Positions 6,229 to 15,318 are shown, counted from the stretch's first letter. The stretch is 26,366 nt of DNA from Fidelibacterota bacterium (GCA_030634675.1 DAOWAH010000004.1:1-26366), one strand, 5' to 3'. The notes: a model not told the origin generated them from the sequence alone. Numbers and translations: made by a program.

Positions 6229-8760
6229 TTAGAATTCCAGTATGAATCCACCGACTGGAAAAGTCTTGAATTGTAACACATTCTGGGTCGTACCATCGGG
6301 ATTGTATTGAATATCCCAAACATTATCCACATTAAAGACATTCATAATATTAATAAATGCTGTTAAACTGCCTTTTTTCAGGAAATGACGCTGCATAATC
6401 ATAATATCAAAACGGTTGTAGGCTTTTAAGCGATCGGTGTTGTATTCCTGGCCGGGGACAGGGTACCATTCCCGAATTTGATAATCATAAGTTTTCGGTG
6501 TAAATGGTTTGCCACCTACATACCGGTAGCGTACACCAAGTTCCCATTCATCAGATGGTGCAAACGGTATCCAAGCTACGGCTGACCACCATTTTTTATC
6601 TTTCAGTTCTCGAAACCAGGTTTTTTTATGGAATTCGATTTTATAGCCACCTGATAAGGTTAGAACATGGCGAAAATCATAAGACCAGTTAAAATATTGC
6701 TTCTTATCTGGATAGCGCGGATCTCGGCCTTTGGCAATATAGTTCGAATAACTAAAAGTACCCCAAAATCGTTCAGCCAGTTTCTTCTGCAAAAGGACTT
6801 CGATTCCCTGAGAATAGCCTTCGCCGGCACTGATCATTTCACGGGAGTCATCCAACTCGTCCATTGTTGTATCGGAAATAAAGATCGGCAAATCAGCATA
6901 ATTTTTGCGATAGATTTCCATTACACCGCGGATATCATTAGCAAATAAATGTTCCAGGCCAAGAACATATTGCGTTGTGTGCTTATTCTTCAGGTGTTTC
7001 CCAGACTCATCTAGCGTTAATAATAAATAGCTCGGCATCTGGTAATGTTTCCCATAAGCAGCATTTAATGAAGTTTTGTCGGTCAATTTATATGCTAATC
7101 CGAGGCGCGGTTCCAGGGCCTGATCATTATTGTATTCACTCCCAAAATAATGCAAACCGGCATTAATCGTGAGCCGTAACAAGGGTTGCCATTTTATCTG
7201 GGCATATAACTGGTAAGTATTAAAGGCATTATCCAGATTTAATTCCCAGGCCTCAAAAGTATCGACAACTGCCATTTGGAAGGCACGAACCGTATCCTGT
7301 CCTTTGTAATAACCCCAGACGGTTTCTGTTTCCATTAGAGTCGAATCAGCCTGATCAATTATCGGAAATATCTGATCATAAAAAATATCAGCATCGTCAT
7401 CATCAAAATATATAGGAGTTCCGGGATTGACCGGCAATGAATACCAGTAGGCATAACGGTAGCCTTCTTCAGCCCGATTCCGGTATTCCAGCTGCATTCG
7501 TTTTACCTGGAATCCGGTTCGAATTTCCAGGTGTGAATTGCGCCGATATACTATATCTCCTTTAAGAGCCAAACCGGTTTCATAATCATTTTTATAATAA
7601 TACCGCTCCTTATTAAAATCGAAATCGAACCGATATACATCATAATTCCACCAGGCCCCGGTGCGGTACAGGGTCAGACGCGAATATGTATCTTTATTCC
7701 ACAAACTTTTTAACGAAAGTCCCACAGCATATTCATACCCCTTTACATCCACATTTTCCGCGCCCCGGCTTTGCGGAGAAGGTTCACCGCTGATGGCAAT
7801 TTCATCGTTCCCATAGATGGCATTCACAATCAGTTGCTGTTTTTTATTCAAATCATAAACCAATTTACCCTGGGTACTCCAATAATGGGGTACCGCCACC
7901 ATGCCAAAACTCTTAATGACCCAGTCCAGATAACTGAGTTTATACGAAGCCAGAAAGGAACCGCGCCCATTCGCGATTGGTCCCTCAGTATTAAATCCGA
8001 TACCCGACATATTCATATCGAGATCCAGATTATATTCCTCCCGGCTGCCTTCTCGTAATCTAATATCCATTACCGAGGAAACCTTACCACCATACTTCGC
8101 CGGAAATGCTCCGGCGATTAAATCAACCTGGTCAACGAATTCGGTATTGATCATATTTACCGGTCCGCCACCCGCCCCCTGATAGCCGAAATGATTCGGG
8201 TTGGGAATCTCAATATGATCCATGATAAATAAATTTTCGCCCGGTGCACCGCCACGCACAATGATTTCATTGTCCTGATCTGCCGCCGATACAACAGCCG
8301 GTAAAGTTTGCATCATACGCTGGATATCGTAAACACCACCCGGATCAGTGCGGATTTCTTCATAGTCAACCGTTCTACTGCTGGTGATAACATCCGGCTC
8401 TTTTTTAAAGTAACTGCGGCTGACCTCGATTGATTGCATTTGTAAAACTGCTAAAGGTAAATCAAAAGTCAAAATAGTCTGTCGTCCTGCAATCACGTGA
8501 ACATTCAACTTAACGTCAGGTTCATAGCCCATCATCATTGCTTTGATATGGTAGCTTCCCACCGGTACGTTCGTTATACTAAAGCGACCCTCAGCGTCAG
8601 TTGCCGCCCCGTAATCAGTACCAATAATAACTAAATTGGCGCCGATTAACGGTTGTAAAGTCGATTGGTCCTGTACTACACCAGTGATTCTTCCAGTCTG
8701 GGAGGCGTGAGTCAATCCTGCTAAAACAGTGATAACACTTATTATAATTTTCATATTCAT
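6229..8760 (-). CDS. TonB-dependent outer-membrane receptor with regulatory-like N-domain
   Basis: A SusC/RagA-style outer-membrane transporter of 843 residues powered by TonB-ExbBD. In order: a signal peptide (about 1-20); a carboxypeptidase-regulatory-like beta-sandwich (about 21-105, GRITGVVQDQSTLQPLIGAN and TDAEGRFSITNVPVGSYHI); a plug domain (about 110-240, with RMMQTLPAVV, EIIVRGGAPGENLFIMDHIE and FPAKYGGKVSSVMDIRLREG); then a 22-strand-type barrel rich in aromatic strands, ending in Phe (GGFILEF), the usual C-terminal signal for BAM assembly. No SusD partner is adjacent, so a glycan-import role is not supported and the ligand is unknown. The start lies 13 bases behind the winged-helix regulator gene, so the receptor is probably the last gene of a three-gene operon. 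Palindromic repeats follow its stop. Confidence 0.93.
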   Translation of the reverse strand: MNMKIIISVITVLAGLTHASQTGRITGVVQDQSTLQPLIGANLVIIGTDYGAATDAEGRFSITNVPVGSYHIKAMMMGYEPDVKLNVHVIAGRQTILTFDLPLAVLQMQSIEVSRSYFKKEPDVITSSRTVDYEEIRTDPGGVYDIQRMMQTLPAVVSAADQDNEIIVRGGAPGENLFIMDHIEIPNPNHFGYQGAGGGPVNMINTEFVDQVDLIAGAFPAKYGGKVSSVMDIRLREGSREEYNLDLDMNMSGIGFNTEGPIANGRGSFLASYKLSYLDWVIKSFGMVAVPHYWSTQGKLVYDLNKKQQLIVNAIYGNDEIAISGEPSPQSRGAENVDVKGYEYAVGLSLKSLWNKDTYSRLTLYRTGAWWNYDVYRFDFDFNKERYYYKNDYETGLALKGDIVYRRNSHLEIRTGFQVKRMQLEYRNRAEEGYRYAYWYSLPVNPGTPIYFDDDDADIFYDQIFPIIDQADSTLMETETVWGYYKGQDTVRAFQMAVVDTFEAWELNLDNAFNTYQLYAQIKWQPLLRLTINAGLHYFGSEYNNDQALEPRLGLAYKLTDKTSLNAAYGKHYQMPSYLLLTLDESGKHLKNKHTTQYVLGLEHLFANDIRGVMEIYRKNYADLPIFISDTTMDELDDSREMISAGEGYSQGIEVLLQKKLAERFWGTFSYSNYIAKGRDPRYPDKKQYFNWSYDFRHVLTLSGGYKIEFHKKTWFRELKDKKWWSAVAWIPFAPSDEWELGVRYRYVGGKPFTPKTYDYQIREWYPVPGQEYNTDRLKAYNRFDIMIMQRHFLKKGSLTAFINIMNVFNVDNVWDIQYNPDGTTQNVLQFKTFPVGGFILEF

Positions 8761-8773
8761 TACTAAACAATCC

Positions 8774-9070
8774 TTAGCGATTAATTAATGCTTCAATATG
8801 CTGTATGTAACTCTGAAAGGCATTTCGCCCTTTTTCCGTGATCGAATATGTTGATACTGGTTTGCGCTTTATAAATTGTTTTTCTACCGCTAAATAGTTA
8901 GCCTGCTCCAGTTTTCTTAAATGCACACTCAGGTTACCATCACTGGCATTTACCTTATTTTTGATATAGGTGAATGTTGCCACAGATCTAGAAACCAATA
9001 GTGCAATTATGGACAAGCGAATCCGCGAATGGATCAGATCATCAATTGCCTGATAATCATATTGGCTCAT
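8774..9070 (-). CDS. Winged-helix transcriptional regulator (ArsR/MarR-like)
   Basis: A 98-residue DNA-binding protein. The segment after HSRIRLSIIALLVSRSV, then YIKNKVNASDGNLSVHLRKL, is a winged-helix HTH with its recognition helix (DGNLSVHLRKLEQANYL); the wing follows (KRKPVSTYSITEKGRNAF), and a C-terminal helix may dimerise. This form matches the short helix-turn-helix proteins often annotated as 'winged helix DNA-binding domain'. I chose ATG 9070 because it overlaps the stop of the membrane-protein gene as ATGA, a translational-coupling arrangement; a longer ORF to 9208 merely shadows that gene. The regulator probably acts on its own operon or on envelope genes. No ligand-binding domain is visible. 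Confidence 0.88.
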   Translation of the reverse strand: MSQYDYQAIDDLIHSRIRLSIIALLVSRSVATFTYIKNKVNASDGNLSVHLRKLEQANYLAVEKQFIKRKPVSTYSITEKGRNAFQSYIQHIEALINR

Positions 9071-9663
9071 GCAATTAGACTCTTTTTCTTTTCCTGTACG
9101 AATAAAACCACTCCCGGTATAAACTGAAGAGCTATCATTAATACCACCCAAATAAGAATACTTTGGATTACCGTAGTATAAAAAATCAAGATGGATCCTA
9201 ACCACCAACCTATTCCGAGTAACTTCACCCAGCCCGAATTCATGATGGTTCCGGTAACAATATAGCCAATCGCAAGTAATACGGCTATCACCCCTGAACC
9301 GGCACCACCACTAATGGCGCCGCTTAGTTCTCCAAAAATACCTATTATCATCATAGATATAAGTATTGTTAGCCATAATCGGCTCAGGATATTCCCGCTG
9401 AAAGTACTATCGTGATTCTTCTTCTTATTTTTTATATATAATCTGAGCTCGAAAGCCCAAGCCAGACTGAAACCAATGCCCCAAATCAATGCTTCGCTAA
9501 TTATTGTTTCATGAGTCATACTGTAATAAGTAAAGAGTAAACAAATGATAACAATCCCGCCCCAAACGACAAGGTTAATCCCGATATTGGTAACACTCTG
9601 TCGGGATTCCTGCATGATTTGCTTAATAATTGCCAAATCTTCTTGAATTTTAACTTTATCCAT
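9067..9663 (-). CDS. Membrane protein paired with winged-helix regulator
   Basis: A 198-residue protein with a short cytoplasmic helix at the N-terminus (MDKVKIQEDLAIIKQIMQ), two membrane segments, a Lys-rich loop (LYIKNKKKNHDS), then about four more hydrophobic segments, one Gly-rich (GAISGGAGSGVIAVLL). I chose ATG 9663 (GAGGT 5 bases upstream) rather than 9687. Gene pairs of a small multi-pass protein with a short winged-helix protein are common in FCB genomes. The membrane partner may control the regulator, but no catalytic or sensor motif is visible, so this is inference. It is first in the operon with the regulator and the TonB receptor, and its promoter should lie between it and the terminator at 9717-9741. 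Confidence 0.75.
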   Translation of the reverse strand: MDKVKIQEDLAIIKQIMQESRQSVTNIGINLVVWGGIVIICLLFTYYSMTHETIISEALIWGIGFSLAWAFELRLYIKNKKKNHDSTFSGNILSRLWLTILISMMIIGIFGELSGAISGGAGSGVIAVLLAIGYIVTGTIMNSGWVKLLGIGWWLGSILIFYTTVIQSILIWVVLMIALQFIPGVVLFVQEKKKSLIA

Positions 9664-9716
9664 CAGTACCTCAAAATGATACTTCAATTTACAAAGTACT
9701 TTATATATTATTCAAT

Positions 9717-9741
9717 AAAAAACCCCACAGGTCAGTGGGGT
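9717..9741 (-). terminator. Rho-independent terminator after the 9769-10200 gene
   Basis: On the minus strand, ACCCCAC and GTGGGGT (9741-9735 and 9728-9722) form a perfect 7-bp stem with a 6-base loop, followed by a run of five T (9721-9717). It lies 28 bases past the stop of the upstream gene and separates it from the membrane protein/regulator/TonB operon. Confidence 0.88.
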
Positions 9742-9768
9742 CGAAAGACATGTGTCTATAAGGTCGTA

Positions 9769-10200
9769 TTATTGCCGTAAACGGTAACAAGCCCCTTCGA
9801 TGGCGCCTAAAAATTTATCCACTTGATGATTGGTGTGGAACAATTCATTAATTTTTTCGAAAGTATCGACTGGGTACATCTCCTCATCATATTCTCGTAA
9901 AAAATTGGCTTCCAGTTTTACGATTAGATCTCGCAATACCTGTTTGGGTAAATCTTTATGGCGAAGATAATTAATCATCAGATTCAAGGTACCTTCGCTG
10001 GATAGGTGGAACAGGGTGATTAATCCGACATCTGCGAGAACTTTAAAGGTCAGGGTTCCGTGATCTTTTCCACGGCCCCAAGATATTTCGTCAGCTTCTT
10101 TCTCACTGAATTCAATTATCCGCATGCCAATCTTAGCTACTTCACGATTACTTTTACTGCGCATGTCTTCAATGAAATTTTCTTTATCCCATTTTGGCAT
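9769..10200 (-). CDS. Conserved-looking protein of unknown family
   Basis: A soluble 143-residue protein that I do not recognise. The N-terminal third is helical and charged (WDKENFIEDMRSKSNREVAK). A central part resembles a small alpha/beta domain with EISWGRGKDHGTLTFKVLA and GLITLFHLSSEGTLNLMINY. The C-terminal half is helical (LPKQVLRDLIVKLEANFL) and ends in basic residues (ACYRLRQ). There is no signal peptide or membrane segment. AGGAAAG lies 5 bases before ATG 10200, which supports the start. It appears to be a single-gene unit, because a strong terminator follows and about 210 bases without a gene precede it. Confidence 0.75.
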   Translation of the reverse strand: MPKWDKENFIEDMRSKSNREVAKIGMRIIEFSEKEADEISWGRGKDHGTLTFKVLADVGLITLFHLSSEGTLNLMINYLRHKDLPKQVLRDLIVKLEANFLREYDEEMYPVDTFEKINELFHTNHQVDKFLGAIEGACYRLRQ

Positions 10201-10410
10201 TATATCTTTCCTATCCCAAATATTAATTGAAACAATAAATCAACCGCCTGAAATTACATTTCCTATATTTCATTTGAAAGATTCTAGGCCAAGAAAATCT
10301 GATACCACAAATCTGACATTCAATTAAGTTCTATTGAACCACTAATTGATAGAAATTTCAAACATTACTTCTGCTTGATGTTCATTCTTGTCAGACTGAG
10401 AAATTAATGG

Positions 10411-11295
10411 TTACCCGGATTCAATATTTTTTTTCAATTCGTGTCTGAACTCAAGGACAGCACGCACATAATTTGTGGAATGATTATAGGAATAGATAGA
10501 TTTCCAATTGCGGGAACCTTTGGAAAAATCAGTACTTCCACGGGCATATTTATTTTTAGTCAGATAATTAGCTACACTTTCCAGCGCATCTTCCCAGGTA
10601 TAAGGATCAATCCTGCCATCACCATTGTGATCTTTGCCATAAGTATTTAAGCTGGATGGAATGAATTGAGCATAACCTATCGCACCGGCATAAGAACCCC
10701 AAACAGTGCCCGGATCAATATCATTTTTTGCACAATAGTCCAGAAACTGGATCAATTCCTGCTCAGCCCATTTCCGTTTGCGAGGCACGTCGTGGGCTAT
10801 TGTATGGAAGACATCCACTACTCGGTAATCGGCATGGGAGGCGCCATACATGGATTCGACGCCGATGATCGCGAGCAATAGATATTCATCAACCCCATAG
10901 CGTTTACTGATCTTGTGTATCAAATCCTGATATTGGGCATGAAATTTTCTTCCGGCGATAATTCTTACGTCAGTAAGAAATATTTTACGGTAACTTGAAT
11001 AGGATAATTTTTCCGCAGGGTGATTCCAGCGGCGAGTGACTTCATTGATTACCTTTGGCGATGTATTAAATAAACTTTCGATGAGCGAATTAAAATCGAG
11101 ACCAGCGCGTTCCAGTTGATTGAATACTCGCATATACATTTTACGAGCCTCAACACTTTTTGTCAGTGAGGATATAACTCGTAGTGAATTCTCACTAAGT
11201 TCTCCCAAATCTTCTATCTCAGAACCGCTTGGATTCGCAACAACCACTACACTGTGGATTATACCGATCAGTAAGCTGTATTTCAATCTCTTCAA
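10411..11295 (-). CDS. mltB: Lytic murein transglycosylase, MltB-like (GH103)
   Basis: Cleaves the MurNAc-GlcNAc bond of peptidoglycan to give 1,6-anhydro products in the periplasm. A hydrophobic N-terminus (about 1-20) looks like a signal peptide; no lipobox Cys is present, so unlike E. coli MltB it is probably not a lipoprotein. The catalytic Glu is expected at residue 147 in IGVESMYG. The substrate-groove motif GAIGYAQFIPSS (204-215) follows, then an EF-hand-like loop, DHNGDGRIDPYTWEDA (222-237), typical of the family, and SYNHSTNYVRAVL at the end. The start is TTG at 11295 with GAGGA about 7 bases upstream. The length of 294 is a little shorter than E. coli's 361. Confidence 0.92.
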   Translation of the reverse strand: MKRLKYSLLIGIIHSVVVVANPSGSEIEDLGELSENSLRVISSLTKSVEARKMYMRVFNQLERAGLDFNSLIESLFNTSPKVINEVTRRWNHPAEKLSYSSYRKIFLTDVRIIAGRKFHAQYQDLIHKISKRYGVDEYLLLAIIGVESMYGASHADYRVVDVFHTIAHDVPRKRKWAEQELIQFLDYCAKNDIDPGTVWGSYAGAIGYAQFIPSSLNTYGKDHNGDGRIDPYTWEDALESVANYLTKNKYARGSTDFSKGSRNWKSIYSYNHSTNYVRAVLEFRHELKKNIESG

Positions 11296-11754
11296 AATAC
11301 TGTCCTCATCTCATATCTATTCATTATAGAATCAACCCGGAATAGTTACTGTCCACAAGTATTTAATGTGTCAAAGTTCATTATCTGATAATGTTATTTA
11401 CAAAGATAATACCAAGCTTTTAGATTGATTTTTCTTTGTTTAGACACATAAGCCCGGATTCTTTACATGCTAAATATGCACAAATGGAGAAAATCTTTCC
11501 GTGACCTGTCTAACAAAAATTACAAAATTACTGTCCCGGATGTTGTGGATCACAATAGGGTTGCGGTTATTAATGATGCACGGATCCACTGGTAGGGCTG
11601 CATTAATCGAACACTTGTAAATGATACCGTAATAAATTGTATTAAACACCAAGGCAAGCCTCGGGAAATTAAACCATGCCCTCGCGTCCGCCGTAGCTCC
11701 GATTAATCGTAGTAAAGATGGATTAAATAGACAAGTCTATCGCCCGACCAAATA
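11296..11754. other. Intergenic stretch with a possible coding remnant
   Basis: The only structured part is the repeat at about 11637-11728 (listed separately). A plus-strand ORF at 11467-11595 encodes 42 residues (MLNMHKWRKSFRDLSNKNYK, later ITVPDVVDHNRVAVINDARI) whose composition looks protein-like, but it lacks a ribosome site and a recognisable relative. It may be a gene remnant or chance. No promoter for mltB, which starts at 11295, could be assigned with confidence. Confidence 0.3.
11637..11728. repeat. Composite palindromic repeat, short copy
   Basis: Matches the copy at 6081-6200: AGGCAAGCCTCGG, then AAATTAAACCATGCCCTCGC, TCCGCCGTAGCTCC (11688-11701) and GATGGATTAAA. The first hairpin has one mismatch (CCAAGG against CCTCGG), and the nested hairpin of about 43 bases in the long copy is absent, leaving GC at the join. 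It lies 27 bases 3' of the universal-stress-protein gene. Confidence 0.68.
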
Positions 11755-12639
11755 TTATTTAACAATCAAAATCGGACAAACACTCGTATTCATTACGCTT
11801 AATGGTTTACTGCCAGCAAAGAATTTATTAAGCGGATTTTTACTGGAAACACCCATAATAATAATATGGTTTTCATCAGCCATTTCTACAATTGTCTCGA
11901 CTGGATCGCCGACTATGAAATGCTGTTTATAACTAATATTCGCATTATCTAAATACCGGCAAGCTCGATCAGATGCTCCTTTATACCCTGATCCAAACCG
12001 TTTCCGCTTGGAGACGGTCAAAGCATCCACTTCCAGATTATAGGCTTTTGCTATCTGGATACCAAAAGTGATCGCTTTCAAAGTTCCTTTTGAATCGTCC
12101 ACCGGTAGTAATATTCGATAAGGCTTGGTAAAATCGATCTGCTTAACCACCAGAATTGAACTGTCGATAAATTGGACCAGGTCATGTGCCATCCGCCTTT
12201 TCTTGCTGCCACCGATAATGGTAACATCATAATCATGCTTTTGGACTTCATCGCGCAGTTCGGTAATAATATCACCAAAGCGTACTATCATATCAACTCG
12301 TTCGCAAAACGTACCTTTAAAATTAATTTCACCACGATCACCGGCCCGTTGTACTAATAATTTTTTTTGAAATCCCAATTCGCAACTCTCAGCACTTAGA
12401 AAACCGTAATCCAATAAATAGTCAAAAGCCCATTCCAGAACGGTAACTGCGGGCAGATCGAAATCCCAGCGTTCCATTGATTCCTGGGCCAGGCGTACCT
12501 GATCCTGGGCAAAGGAACTGGGTTTCTGACCCACACAGGCAATGGTGATACAAGCACTGAAAGCCTTGGCCACTCTCAGACCAATCTGCAAGGTCGACTC
12601 AGAGTATTCTTTACTGGAAATAGCTATTAACAGTCTCAT
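11755..12639 (-). CDS. Tandem universal stress protein (two UspA domains)
   Basis: A 294-residue cytoplasmic protein with two UspA folds. Domain 1 spans about 1-165 (RLLIAISSKEYSESTLQIGL to VTIIGGSKKRRM). Domain 2 spans about 168-294, starting YRILLPVDDSKGTLKAITFG and ending NTSVCPILIVK. The usual nucleotide motif is G-x2-G-x9-G-S/T. Domain 2 has MGVSSKNPLNKFFAGS, so the second Gly is Ser and ATP binding may be weak; domain 1 departs further. It follows the DASS-transporter gene by 42 bases on the same strand and is likely co-transcribed. Universal stress proteins next to anion transporters are common, and a regulatory role on transport is inferred only. Confidence 0.88.
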   Translation of the reverse strand: MRLLIAISSKEYSESTLQIGLRVAKAFSACITIACVGQKPSSFAQDQVRLAQESMERWDFDLPAVTVLEWAFDYLLDYGFLSAESCELGFQKKLLVQRAGDRGEINFKGTFCERVDMIVRFGDIITELRDEVQKHDYDVTIIGGSKKRRMAHDLVQFIDSSILVVKQIDFTKPYRILLPVDDSKGTLKAITFGIQIAKAYNLEVDALTVSKRKRFGSGYKGASDRACRYLDNANISYKQHFIVGDPVETIVEMADENHIIIMGVSSKNPLNKFFAGSKPLSVMNTSVCPILIVK

Positions 12640-12681
12640 AACAGATTTTCCTCTAATGTTAAAACAACCATTGCATTCATA

Positions 12682-14082
12682 TTAAAACCACAGCCTCCAG
12701 TAAGTGTTAGCATAGATAATAAGAATTACTATACTGATTAACCCTACTTTCCACCCGGCCTTTAAAAAATCTTTTGCATTAACCAGACCGCTGGAATAGA
12801 TAATGGCGCAGGCTGGGGCTGCAACAGCTGTAAAAAATCCAAAAGCGGATGCCAGCGCGGTGATTAACCCCTGGTGAATCAGATCAGATCCCAGATTGAG
12901 CGTTATCGGACCTAAAACTGCGACTGTCGCGGAGCTGGATAGAGTATTGGCCATAGCAGTAGTCATACACACAATTACAATATCCGAGATTAAGGTAAGC
13001 TGACCAGAACTGGAACTTAGAATTTGTACCAGTCCTTCAGCCAACCACAAAGCCGCACCAGTAGAGCGCATATAGGTACCCAGGGCGATGGTGGCACCAA
13101 ACAGAATTATCACTCCCCAATGAGTGTTTCGATTAATGTCCTCCCACCGCACTAATCCGGTTACGAGATACAGTAGTACTCCAGTGAGTGCTATAGTACC
13201 CAAACCAAACCTGCCGGATAAAAAGATCCAGCCTAAAAAGACCAGCCCAAATACAACTAATCCGGAAATTTGCCGAAAACTGACTGCGCCCTGTTTACTC
13301 ACCTGCACTTTCAATCGGCGGACTCCGCTGTCCAAAAACAGATATTGGGTTGAGAAACTATGCCATAATGTGATCGATACCAGAGGCACCAAAATCAACA
13401 CCAGAGGATAAACATACAGCATCCAGCGGACATAAGTGATACTGCCAATCCCGGAATCATGCAGATAGTTCATCATAATGACATTACGGCCACCTCCCGA
13501 TGGCGTTCCGATCGAACCAATCAAGGAACCATAGGCAATAGAAAAAAGTAAGATCGACGATAGCCCACGGACTTTTTCAACCTCTTTGGAAGTATAGCGA
13601 ATAAGGCTCATTCCAATCGGAAGCATTAGAGCTGCCACAGTATGTTCACCAATGAAAGAGGCTAAAAAGGCAGAAATTGCCGTGAAGCCAAAGGCAATAT
13701 TGCGGGTTTTATTACCGGTAATTTTAATAATTCCCAAGGCTAATCGGGCATCCCAGCCCTGTTTCACGATCGCGACCGCCAGCATGAGTGAACCCATGAT
13801 AAAGAAAACAGCATCATTCATGAAGGCCTGCGCTACCTTGTTGGGTGTATCGATATTAAAATATGTCAGGGCAATAATAATGAAAATGGCCGTGGCCGGC
13901 AATGGTATCGGTTCAGCAACTACCAGAATCAAAGTTACGATTACAATCACTAGTAAGCGGTGTCCTGCAATGGATAGACCATCCGGGGTTGGTAAAATCA
14001 AGAGGATAATACCCGTCATAACGGCGATGAGCAGCCAACGCGCCCGGGTAATCCAGAACAGCACTGTACGCAGCGAGTTCAA
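12682..14082 (-). CDS. DASS-family anion:Na+ symporter (SLC13-like)
   Basis: An inner-membrane transporter of 466 residues with about 11-12 helices. It carries DASS/ArsB-superfamily features: AEPIPLPATAI in an early helix, the first hairpin/substrate motif GSLIGSIGTPSGGGRNVIM (family S-N-T type clamshell), and its second-half counterpart MANTLSSSATVAVLGP. Typical substrates are C4-dicarboxylates, citrate or sulfate; which one applies cannot be decided here. The proposed start is TTG at 14082, overlapping the TGA of rpiB as TTGA, with no Shine-Dalgarno, so it may depend on coupling; the next Met (14019) lies inside the first helix. It sits between sugar-phosphate genes and the stress protein gene. 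Confidence 0.88.
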   Translation of the reverse strand: MNSLRTVLFWITRARWLLIAVMTGIILLILPTPDGLSIAGHRLLVIVIVTLILVVAEPIPLPATAIFIIIALTYFNIDTPNKVAQAFMNDAVFFIMGSLMLAVAIVKQGWDARLALGIIKITGNKTRNIAFGFTAISAFLASFIGEHTVAALMLPIGMSLIRYTSKEVEKVRGLSSILLFSIAYGSLIGSIGTPSGGGRNVIMMNYLHDSGIGSITYVRWMLYVYPLVLILVPLVSITLWHSFSTQYLFLDSGVRRLKVQVSKQGAVSFRQISGLVVFGLVFLGWIFLSGRFGLGTIALTGVLLYLVTGLVRWEDINRNTHWGVIILFGATIALGTYMRSTGAALWLAEGLVQILSSSSGQLTLISDIVIVCMTTAMANTLSSSATVAVLGPITLNLGSDLIHQGLITALASAFGFFTAVAAPACAIIYSSGLVNAKDFLKAGWKVGLISIVILIIYANTYWRLWF

Positions 14083-14522
14083 GACTGTTTATCTAATTTG
14101 TCGATTCGGCGCTGATGGCGGTTACCCTCGAATTGTTCCTTCAACCACAGATCAATCATCTGCAGGGCACGATTGGTTTCAATAAAACGTGCCCCCAACG
14201 ATAGAATATTAGCGTTATTATGCCACCGTGACAATCGCACAATCTGATCGGGACCACCATAAAAAACCGCTGCCCGCACACCGGGAATTCGGTTGGCAGC
14301 CATTGCTTCGCCCTGGCCGGAACCACCGAAAATAATTCCAACGCCTTCCGGATCCCGGGCTACAGCCTCAGCTACGGGAAATACAAAATCGGGATAATCA
14401 TCTTCCGGATCATAATTCACCGCTCCCAGATCATCAATCCGGTAACCATTGGCGATTAGATGTTCTTTGACAGCTTCTTTCAGTGTAAATCCGGCATGAT
14501 CGGCTCCAAGATATATTTTCAT
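14079..14522 (-). CDS. rpiB: Ribose-5-phosphate isomerase B
   Basis: Interconverts ribose 5-phosphate and ribulose 5-phosphate in the non-oxidative pentose phosphate pathway (RpiB/LacAB fold). Seen: MKIYLGADHAGF with Asp8-His9, GGSGQGEAMAAN (66-77), and SRWHNNANILSLGAR (98-112). Many RpiBs, such as E. coli's, use a Cys base in CGTGIG. This one has GGSGQGE, like the mycobacterial type, in which a Glu (here Glu72) serves as base; this is inference from the motif. The 147-residue length is normal. The start overlaps the rpe stop as ATGA, and the stop overlaps the transporter start, so translation is probably coupled across all three genes. Confidence 0.95.
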   Translation of the reverse strand: MKIYLGADHAGFTLKEAVKEHLIANGYRIDDLGAVNYDPEDDYPDFVFPVAEAVARDPEGVGIIFGGSGQGEAMAANRIPGVRAAVFYGGPDQIVRLSRWHNNANILSLGARFIETNRALQMIDLWLKEQFEGNRHQRRIDKLDKQS

Positions 14523-15193
14523 TTGTCAAATATATTTCTAAATGCCTGAATTGTATCGGCCGGGTTCGCGGTTTCAAATATGGCCGATCCGGCTACTAAA
14601 ATATCGGCTCCGGCGGCGGCTATTTCCGCTGCATTATTCAAATCAACACCACCATCTACCTGAATGGATACACGCTCAGAAAGATTTTGCCGATCTAAAA
14701 ACTGCCGGATTTCCTTGATCCGGTCGAAAGATTCGGAGATAAAGACCTGCCCGCCAAAGCCAGGGGCGACACTCATTATCAAGATCATATCGACCCGGTC
14801 CAGAAAAGGCTCTACTAATTCAATATTAGTGTCTGGTTTTAAAGTAATTCCGACTTTTTTCCCAAAGCTCCGAATATAATCGATCACCTCACCCGGTTGT
14901 CCTGCTGCTTCCACATGGAAAGTAATACCATCAGCACCAGCAGACACAAATGGTTCAATCCAGAAGATGGGATCACTGACCATAATATGGACATCGAAAA
15001 AGATCCTGGTATGAGAACGTAGGGATTTGACTACGGCAGGTCCAATAGTGAGATTGGGTACGAAGTGACCATCCATCACATCCAGGTGAATCAAATCCGC
15101 CAGCGCCTGGTTACAATCCTCTAACGCTATTCTGAGGTCCGAAAAATCTGCCGACAAGATCGAGGGAGCTATTTTTATTCTTGAACCTGTCAT
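14519..15193 (-). CDS. rpe: Ribulose-phosphate 3-epimerase
   Basis: A TIM-barrel enzyme interconverting ribulose 5-phosphate and xylulose 5-phosphate. All family motifs are present: APSILSADF (9-17), HLDVMDGHFVPN with metal ligands His36 and Asp38, DVHIMV with His69, MSVAPGFGGQ at the phosphate loop, QVDGGV with Asp180, and GSAIF. The length of 224 is standard. No convincing ribosome site precedes ATG 15193; the 125-base gap upstream to the oxidoreductase genes contains no gene and should hold the promoter of rpe-rpiB-transporter-usp. Confidence 0.97.
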   Translation of the reverse strand: MTGSRIKIAPSILSADFSDLRIALEDCNQALADLIHLDVMDGHFVPNLTIGPAVVKSLRSHTRIFFDVHIMVSDPIFWIEPFVSAGADGITFHVEAAGQPGEVIDYIRSFGKKVGITLKPDTNIELVEPFLDRVDMILIMSVAPGFGGQVFISESFDRIKEIRQFLDRQNLSERVSIQVDGGVDLNNAAEIAAAGADILVAGSAIFETANPADTIQAFRNIFDK

Positions 15194-15318
15194 CAGGATT
15201 GAAAGTTAGCTCGTTAAAATTTGAGTTTCAAACAGAAAGCCGGAACAAAGATGAATATGGAAAAAAAGCAATTGATTCATTCCATACCGTTCGCCTTAGC
15301 AAATAATACGATTTCAAA

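Noticed and set aside
8774..9208. Longer form of the winged-helix gene starting at 9208
   Set aside because: The extra 46 residues overlap the membrane-protein gene in another frame and do not look like a protein domain; ATG 9070 with ATGA coupling is better.
13652..14185. Plus-strand ORF of 177 codons over the DASS transporter and rpiB
   Set aside because: Antisense to genes with clear family motifs; its low-complexity basic composition is typical of a mirror of membrane-helix codons.
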